DNA of 5,192 nt from Gemmatimonadota bacterium. Its GTDB lineage: Bacteria; Gemmatimonadota; Gemmatimonadetes; Gemmatimonadales; Gemmatimonadaceae. Position 1 is the stretch's first letter. Every line of letters begins with the position of its first letter. The notes below the pieces were generated by a model, which saw only the letters and a program-made list of their open reading frames with translations, did no database searches and had not been told where the DNA came from. The position numbers and the translations under genes were made by a program. The stretch is from contig PLMM01000037.1 of the NCBI GenBank assembly GCA_003142495.1, forward strand, positions 1 through 5,192. Reading direction: 5' to 3'. Below are positions 1 through 5,192 of the stretch, piece after piece.

Positions 1-1
1 T

Positions 2-844
2 CTCGAGACGGCGCGCCTCAACCAGGAAGGCGTCGTCGCCACCACGCGCACCGACTTCAACGAAGCGAAGCGCAACGCCGATGTCGCCGACGGGCTCGAC
101 ACCCTGCTCTCGAAGAACGACGTGGGCAAGGCGCACGACAAGGGGATCGAGCTCGAGACGCGCATGCGCATCGAGCAGCAGCGCCTCACGGTGATGTCCG
201 ACAACATCAAGCAGCAGATCTCGCTGCAGCAGGATCAGGTCGCGAAGCTGCGCGACATCGTGCGCTACCAGGAAGCGCGCGTGCAGTCGATGAAGGTGCT
301 CGCCGGCGCCGACGGCGTGGTGCAGGACATGGAGCTCCAGCCCGGCCAGTGGCTGCAGGCGGGGACGATGCTTGCGAAGGTCGCGCAGCCCGGAAAGCTC
401 AAGGCCGTGCTGCGCATTCCCGAGACGCAGGCGAAGGACATCCAGATCGATCAGCCCACGCAGATCGACACGCGAAACGGGATCATCGCCGGCCACGTAT
501 TTCGTATCGACCCCTCGGCGCAAAACGGAACGGTCGGCGTCGAGGTGTCGCTCGACGGTACGCTCCCCGGAGCGCGTCCCGATCTCTCCGTGGATGGCAC
601 GATCGAGATCGAGCGGTTGAAGGACGTGCTCTACGTCGGACGCCCATCGTACGGGCAGGCCGAGAGCACGGTGGGGATGTTCAAGCTCACGCCGGATGGC
701 ACCGAGGCGACGCGCGTGAACGTCAAGCTCGGGCGCAGCTCCGTGAACACCATCGAGATCAAGCAGGGGCTCAACGTGCATGACCGCGTGATCATCTCCG
801 ACATGTCCGCGATGGACTCGCACGAGAAGGTGCGCGTGCAATGA
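2..844 (+). CDS. HlyD/RND-type periplasmic adaptor subunit of an efflux transporter (5' end missing)
   Basis: The frame is open from base 2, the left edge, to TGA at 842-844, giving 280 visible residues. The GTG at 122 is an internal valine and not a credible start, because the frame continues upstream with the same helical character. Residues 1-96 are charged, Gln/Glu/Arg-rich and lack proline, which fits the alpha-helical coiled-coil hairpin of membrane fusion proteins. Residues about 97-130 (VLAGADGVVQDMELQPGQWL) are the second half of the lipoyl/barrel-sandwich domain. A beta-barrel follows at about 131-207, then a membrane-proximal domain ending in IISDMSAMD and VRVQ. Such adaptors link an inner-membrane pump to an outer-membrane channel. 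The ATPase and permease downstream make it the adaptor of a MacAB-like tripartite system (inference). The N-terminal anchor or signal peptide and the first lipoyl half lie outside the window. Family call is sure; substrate is unknown. Confidence 0.92.
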   Translation, partial: LETARLNQEGVVATTRTDFNEAKRNADVADGLDTLLSKNDVGKAHDKGIELETRMRIEQQRLTVMSDNIKQQISLQQDQVAKLRDIVRYQEARVQSMKVLAGADGVVQDMELQPGQWLQAGTMLAKVAQPGKLKAVLRIPETQAKDIQIDQPTQIDTRNGIIAGHVFRIDPSAQNGTVGVEVSLDGTLPGARPDLSVDGTIEIERLKDVLYVGRPSYGQAESTVGMFKLTPDGTEATRVNVKLGRSSVNTIEIKQGLNVHDRVIISDMSAMDSHEKVRVQ

Positions 845-900
845 CGCAGGCCGCGCGAAACAGCCGTGGCTCTTCGTAGTGACTGATGTCCGCACCGCGC

Positions 901-952
901 TCCCGACACTCTGCTGTTCACGCTCTCCCCCGCCCTCACCCCTGCGATCACA
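901..952 (+). promoter_or_regulatory. C-rich, G-poor leader before the ATPase gene (possible Rho-utilisation or unstructured initiation region)
   Basis: These 52 bases contain 27 C, 7 G, 7 A and 11 T, unlike the G/C-balanced coding DNA around them. They form the second half of the 108-base adaptor-ATPase gap, which is the only sizeable non-coding stretch in the window. No AGGAGG-like Shine-Dalgarno precedes the ATG at 953. No convincing -35/-10 or -24/-12 promoter and no stem-loop with a T-run was found. A 'C-over-G bubble' is a known property of Rho-utilisation sites, and unstructured pyrimidine-rich leaders can support initiation without a Shine-Dalgarno. Either role here is inference from composition. 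Confidence 0.25.
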
Positions 953-1735
<783 letters not shown>

Positions 1736-1737
1736 TC

Positions 1738-4149
1738 ATGGAAGCCTTCGTTCGCGATCTGCGCTTTGCGCAGCGCATGCTCATCTCGCGGCCGGGATTC
1801 ACCGTGCTCGCCGTGGTATGCCTCGCGCTCGGCATCGGCGCGAGTGCGGCGATCTTCAGCGTCGTGAACGGAGTGCTCTTGAAGCCATTGAGCTTTCCGC
1901 AGCCCGACCGGCTCGTTGCGTGGGGCTCGTCCAGAGGGAAGTCGGAGGCGGGGGAGCTTTCCGCTCCGGATTTCGTCGATATGCGCGCGCAGGCGACCCG
2001 CATGGAGCTGGCGGTCTACACCGACGAAGCCTTCAGTCTCCGAAGCAACGATGCCGCGATCCAGCTGCGCGGAGCGCGCGTATCCTCGAATTTCTTTCAC
2101 GTTCTTGGTGTCGCGCCGAAGATGGGGCGCGTCTTCACGACCGATGAGGAGCTGCCGCACCGCGGACAGGTGGTGCTGCTCAGCTACGGTGCCTGGAAGA
2201 GGCAATTCGGCGGCGATCCAATGATCATCGGAAAGTCCGTGCGTCTCGATGCGAACGACTATACCGTGCTCGGAGTGATGCCGGAGGGCGTCACGTATCC
2301 CATTCGCTCGGTCGACATGGACGCATGGGTGCCGCTCACTCTCGCCGGCGACTCGACGTTCGCGCAGCAGCGCGGCGCACATTACCTGTCCGGTATTGGG
2401 CGACTCGCTTCCCGCGTCACGATCAGCGAGGCGAAGGCCGAGCTGCAGATGATCTGCACGCGGCTTACCGCGCTGTATCCCGCGGCCGAAAAGGACCGCC
2501 AGGCAGGCGTAGTCGGGCTTCAGGATACCATCGTCAAGGGTTCGCGCAGCTCGCTGCTGCTGCTCGCCGGCGCCGTCGCATGTCTGCTGCTGATCGCCTG
2601 CGCCAACGTCGCGAATCTGATGCTCGCCCGCTCGACTCTTCGTGCCAAGGAAGTCGCGGTGCGAACCGCGATCGGTGCGAGTCGGCAGGTGATTCTGCGC
2701 CAGGTGCTGACCGAAAGCGTGCTCCTCGCTCTCATTGGCGGCGTGCTCGGTCTTCTCCTGGCCGTCTGGGGAACGGATCTCCTGCTCGCAATCGCTCCTC
2801 GCGCCATTCCGCGAGTGCACGACATCGCGCTCGATTGGCGCGTCGTCAGTTTTACGGCCTTCGTCACCATTGGAACCGGGCTGCTCTTCGGAATCGCGCC
2901 GGCTCTGCAACTGAGCGCCGCGGACCTCACCGGCACGCTCAAGGAGGGTGGCCGCTCCGTCACCGGATCCGGTGGCGCAAACCGGACACGATCGGCGCTC
3001 GTGATCGCTGAAGTGGCGCTCTCGCTCGTGCTGCTCGCGGGCGCGGGGCTCCTGAGCGCCACGCTCATCAAGCTGCAGCACGTCGACCCTGGCTTCGATT
3101 CGCACAATCTCCTCACTGCCGGGATGTCGCTTCCCGCGGCCAAGTACAAGACCGATCGGAGCCAGACAGATTTCTACGAGCGCATGTACGAGAAGGTGCG
3201 TACCACGCCGGGAGTCCTGGGCGTTGCTGCCGTGAGCATCGTTCCGCTGGATGGGAACATGTCCATCATTGGTTTCGCGCTCGAGAACGAGCCGCACGGC
3301 GACGACATTGCTCCCGCGCACGGAGAGGCCTCGGATGCGGTCTCGACCGATTTTTTCTCGGTGATGAAGATTCCGCTCGAGGCCGGCCGCTTCTTTTCCG
3401 CGCAGGACGACTCGGCGGCGCCACCGGTCATCATCGTGAACGACGCGTTCGCGAAGAAGTACTGGCCCGGTGAGAACCCGATCGGGAAGGGCGTCTTTCC
3501 CGGCGATTCGCTGCGCCGCGTCGTGGGCGTGGTCGGCAACGTGCGTCGCGATGCACTCGACAAGGATGCCGCGCCGGCGATGTACATGCCGCATCTCCAA
3601 TGGCAGGGCTCCGATCTCTCCCTCGTCGTTCGCACCAGGGACAATGCTGCCAACGTTCCAGCCGCCCTGTCGCGCGCCCTCGCCTCGCTCGATCCCGATC
3701 AGACCCTCAATCGGGTGCGCCCGATGGAGCTGGTCATCGAGACGTCGCTCGCGCGTCAGCGCTTCAGCGCGTCGCTGCTGGGCATCTTCGCCGTGGTCGC
3801 GCTCGCGCTCTCGGCCATCGGCATCTTCGGAGTGATGACCGCGATGGTGACGCAGCGTACGCGTGAGCTCGCGGTCCGACTCGCACTGGGCGCGGATCCG
3901 CGCAAGGTGCTGCGACTCGTAATGTCCCATGGTGCGTCCCTCGCCGGCATCGGGATCATGATCGGTTTGTTCGGCGCCTTCGCGCTCGGCCGCCTCGTAG
4001 CGGGGTTGCTCTACAACGTAGGTGCGAGCGATCCCGTCACCCTGCTCAGTGTCTCGCTGTTGCTCGCGGCGGTCGCGCTCCTCGCGTGCTACATTCCTGC
4101 TCGGCGCGCGACGCGACTCGATCCGATCATCACGCTTCGGGAGGAGTAG
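1738..4149 (+). CDS. Duplicated MacB/FtsX-family ABC permease, ADOP-like (803 aa)
   Basis: This inner-membrane permease consists of two MacB-like halves in one chain. Half 1: TM1 about 21-45 (FTVLAVVCLALGIGASAAIF), a periplasmic MacB core domain about 46-268, then three segments near 271-295, 325-352 and 368-390 forming the FtsX domain. Half 2: TM5 about 418-440, periplasmic domain about 441-675, then segments near 678-702, 730-757 and 768-786. The duplication is visible in paired motifs. FFHVLGVAPKMGRVF (119-133) matches FFSVMKIPLEAGRFF (539-553). The cytoplasmic coupling motifs EVAVRTAIGASRQVILRQ (305-322) and ELAVRLALGADPRKVLRL (710-727) also match. The C-terminus YIPARRATRLDPI is typical of the family. 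The length equals that of the acidobacterial duplicated orphan permeases (ADOP). A MacB protomer has four TM segments and works as a dimer, so this eight-TM chain could alone replace the dimer (inference). Unlike classic ADOP genes it sits directly behind an ATPase gene. Exported substrate is unknown; lipoprotein, peptide or drug are all possible. Confidence 0.96.
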   Translation: MEAFVRDLRFAQRMLISRPGFTVLAVVCLALGIGASAAIFSVVNGVLLKPLSFPQPDRLVAWGSSRGKSEAGELSAPDFVDMRAQATRMELAVYTDEAFSLRSNDAAIQLRGARVSSNFFHVLGVAPKMGRVFTTDEELPHRGQVVLLSYGAWKRQFGGDPMIIGKSVRLDANDYTVLGVMPEGVTYPIRSVDMDAWVPLTLAGDSTFAQQRGAHYLSGIGRLASRVTISEAKAELQMICTRLTALYPAAEKDRQAGVVGLQDTIVKGSRSSLLLLAGAVACLLLIACANVANLMLARSTLRAKEVAVRTAIGASRQVILRQVLTESVLLALIGGVLGLLLAVWGTDLLLAIAPRAIPRVHDIALDWRVVSFTAFVTIGTGLLFGIAPALQLSAADLTGTLKEGGRSVTGSGGANRTRSALVIAEVALSLVLLAGAGLLSATLIKLQHVDPGFDSHNLLTAGMSLPAAKYKTDRSQTDFYERMYEKVRTTPGVLGVAAVSIVPLDGNMSIIGFALENEPHGDDIAPAHGEASDAVSTDFFSVMKIPLEAGRFFSAQDDSAAPPVIIVNDAFAKKYWPGENPIGKGVFPGDSLRRVVGVVGNVRRDALDKDAAPAMYMPHLQWQGSDLSLVVRTRDNAANVPAALSRALASLDPDQTLNRVRPMELVIETSLARQRFSASLLGIFAVVALALSAIGIFGVMTAMVTQRTRELAVRLALGADPRKVLRLVMSHGASLAGIGIMIGLFGAFALGRLVAGLLYNVGASDPVTLLSVSLLLAAVALLACYIPARRATRLDPIITLREE
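4139..4146 (+). promoter_or_regulatory. Strong Shine-Dalgarno at the end of the permease gene
   Basis: GGGAGGAG is the best Shine-Dalgarno match in the window and occupies the last codons of the permease. Its GGAGG core (4140-4144) is 9 bases before the ATG at 4154 but 38 bases before the regulator's GTG at 4183. It is therefore placed to serve the short ORF at 4154 rather than the regulator directly. The REE C-terminus of the permease is common in this family, so part of the match may be coding constraint. Confidence 0.45.
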
Positions 4150-4153
4150 CTCC

Positions 4154-4186
4154 ATGCGGCGGCTCTTGGAAGGCAGGCTTCCGTGA
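4154..4186 (+). CDS. Possible 10-codon leader ORF translationally coupled to the response regulator
   Basis: ATG at 4154 opens a frame encoding [10 protein letters not shown] and ending with TGA at 4184-4186. The stop overlaps the regulator's GTG (4183-4185) as GTGA, a usual coupling arrangement. A strong Shine-Dalgarno lies 9 bases upstream. The peptide has no recognisable family. It could be a coupling leader whose translation opens the hairpin at 4168-4182. It could also arise by chance in a 33-base gap. A third option is that it is the true N-terminus of the regulator separated by a single-base error: one added base after codon 10 would fuse it in frame to VIATNG. The N-terminal tail of the regulator is not conserved, so sequence alone cannot decide. 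Confidence 0.25.
   Translation: MRRLLEGRLP
4168..4182 (+). promoter_or_regulatory. Small hairpin covering the regulator's own ribosome binding site
   Basis: GGAAG (4168-4172) and CTTCC (4178-4182) are perfect inverted repeats around a 5-base loop, GCAGG. The stem ends one base before the GTG start at 4183. The left arm is part of GGAAGG (4168-4173), the Shine-Dalgarno candidate 9 bases before that start. Folding would mask the ribosome site, and ribosomes reading the upstream short ORF would open it. The stem is only 5 bp, so its stability is modest and the regulatory role is inferred. Confidence 0.35.
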
Positions 4187-5192
4187 TCGCAACGAACGGC
4201 GATGCGACGAAGGAACGTCCGTCGAGGATTCTCATCGCCGACGACCAGTCCGATGTGCTCGAGGCGCTGCGCCTGATGCTCAAGGGGCGCGGCTTCGAGA
4301 TCGAGGTCGCGCGCTCGGTGACCGAGATTCTGAGTGCGGTGGAGACGCGCGCGCTCGATGCGATCCTGATGGATCTCAACTACTCGCGCGACACGACCTC
4401 TGGCACTGAGGGGCTCGACATCCTTCCGCGCCTGCAGGCGGCCGACCACACGATGGCCGTGATCGTGATGACCGCGTGGGGGAGCGTCGACAGCGCCGTC
4501 GAGGCGATGCGGCGCGGCGCGTGGGATTATATCGAGAAGCCGTGGGACAACGCGCGGCTCCTCACCACGGTGAACTCGCAGCTCGAGCTCTCGCGCGCGC
4601 TGCGTCGCTCGCAGCGGCTCGAGGGCGAGAACGAGATCCTGCGTGGCGAGGGCGCTCCGGAGATCATCGCGGATTCCCCGCGCATGCGTCCCGTGCTCGA
4701 GCTGATGTCACGCGTCGGCCCGTCCGATGCGAACGTGTTGATCGGCGGCGAGCACGGCACGGGGAAGGAGCTCGCCGCGCGCTGGATGCACGCGATCTCT
4801 CCGCGCCGCAACCACGCCTTCGTGGCCGTGAACATGGGCGGGCTGTCGGAGGGCGTGTTCGAGAGCGAGCTCTTTGGGCATGTGAAAGGCTCGTTCACGG
4901 ACGCCAAGACCGATCGCATGGGACGCTTCGAGCTCGCCGATCGCGGCACACTCTTTCTCGACGAGATCGGGAATCTCCCGCTGCATCAGCAAGCGAAACT
5001 TCTACGTGTGCTGCAGGCGGGTGAGGTCGAGCGCGTCGGCGATTCGCGTCCGCGGCAGGTGAACGTGCGCGTGCTCGCCGCGACGAACGTGGATCTGCAC
5101 GCCGAGGTGGCGGCGGGGCGCTTCCGGGAGGATCTGCTCTTCCGCCTGAACACCATCGAGATCCAGCTCCCGCCGCTGCGCGACCGCCGCGA
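4183..5192 (+). CDS. Sigma-54-dependent response regulator, NtrC family (3' end missing)
   Basis: The frame runs from GTG at 4183 to the right edge without a stop, giving 336 residues. It is the first possible start after the permease stop in the same frame (4147-4149). The receiver spans about residues 15-130: acidic pair Asp20/Asp21, phospho-acceptor Asp64 (ILMDLN), Thr97 (VIVMTAWGS) and Lys119 (DYIEKPWD). A linker follows at 131-160, then the AAA+ sigma-54 activator domain. This has Walker A GEHGTGKE (189-196), the sigma-54-contact loop GSFTDA (236-241, usually GAFTGA), Walker B GTLFLDEI (255-262) and likely arginine fingers Arg315 and Arg321 ([12 protein letters not shown]). The end of the AAA+ domain and any helix-turn-helix domain lie beyond the window. 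When phosphorylated it should form a ring that remodels sigma-54 RNA polymerase. Its place 33 bases behind the permease suggests it regulates this transporter, with a kinase likely next (inference). Identity is firm; the target promoter is unknown. Confidence 0.97.
   Translation, partial: MIATNGDATKERPSRILIADDQSDVLEALRLMLKGRGFEIEVARSVTEILSAVETRALDAILMDLNYSRDTTSGTEGLDILPRLQAADHTMAVIVMTAWGSVDSAVEAMRRGAWDYIEKPWDNARLLTTVNSQLELSRALRRSQRLEGENEILRGEGAPEIIADSPRMRPVLELMSRVGPSDANVLIGGEHGTGKELAARWMHAISPRRNHAFVAVNMGGLSEGVFESELFGHVKGSFTDAKTDRMGRFELADRGTLFLDEIGNLPLHQQAKLLRVLQAGEVERVGDSRPRQVNVRVLAATNVDLHAEVAAGRFREDLLFRLNTIEIQLPPLRDRR

Noticed and set aside
122..124. GTG as a start codon of the adaptor gene.
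   Set aside because: The same frame is open for 40 codons to the left edge and encodes matching coiled-coil sequence, so this is an internal valine.
865..886. TGGCTCTTCGTAGTG in the adaptor-ATPase gap as a possible sigma-54 promoter.
   Set aside because: The GC doublet expected at -12 is missing at the right spacing and the -24 element is incomplete.
4150..4182. Possible terminator between the permease and the regulator, from the GGAAG/CTTCC stem.
   Set aside because: The stem is only 5 bp and is followed by the GTG start with no T-run, so it does not look like an intrinsic terminator.
4401..4416. TGGCACTGAGGGGCTC, resembling a -24/-12 sigma-54 promoter.
   Set aside because: The -24 half fits, but the -12 half (GGCTC against TTGCA) is poor, and the site is inside the regulator's receiver coding sequence.

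Overview
The window is a high-GC bacterial segment with one plus-strand gene cluster and almost no spare DNA. It encodes a three-part ABC efflux-type transporter followed by a sigma-54-dependent response regulator. The protein styles are a long double-copy MacB/FtsX permease, a LolD/MacB-type ATPase, an HlyD-type adaptor, and a regulator whose receiver carries a '[11 protein letters not shown]'-like loop. Together these resemble Acidobacteriota or Gemmatimonadota. That placement is inferred from remembered family resemblance and base composition, since no marker gene is present.

Layout: (1) bases 2-844, the 3' part of an HlyD/RND-type periplasmic adaptor, open at the left edge; (2) 845-952, a 108-base gap whose second half is C-rich and G-poor and has no clear Shine-Dalgarno sequence; (3) 953-1735, a complete ABC ATPase with all nucleotide-binding motifs; (4) 1738-4149, a complete 803-residue permease made of two MacB/FtsX-like halves; (5) 4150-4182, a 33-base junction holding a strong Shine-Dalgarno sequence, a possible 10-codon leader ORF and a small hairpin; (6) 4183-5192, a GTG-started NtrC-family response regulator cut off by the right edge inside its AAA+ domain.

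The likely joint role is MacAB-like export or envelope extrusion. The ATPase dimer drives the permease in the inner membrane, and the adaptor spans the periplasm towards an outer-membrane channel that is not in the window. The response regulator is probably paired with a histidine kinase beyond the right edge and may control this same operon through sigma-54. The substrate cannot be told from sequence.

No RNA gene, mobile element, CRISPR array or intrinsic terminator was seen. I do not see a wholly new system. The points most worth a second look are an 'orphan'-type duplicated permease that has its own ATPase, the leader-ORF/hairpin arrangement before the regulator, and the altered sigma-54-contact loop (GSFTDA) of the regulator.
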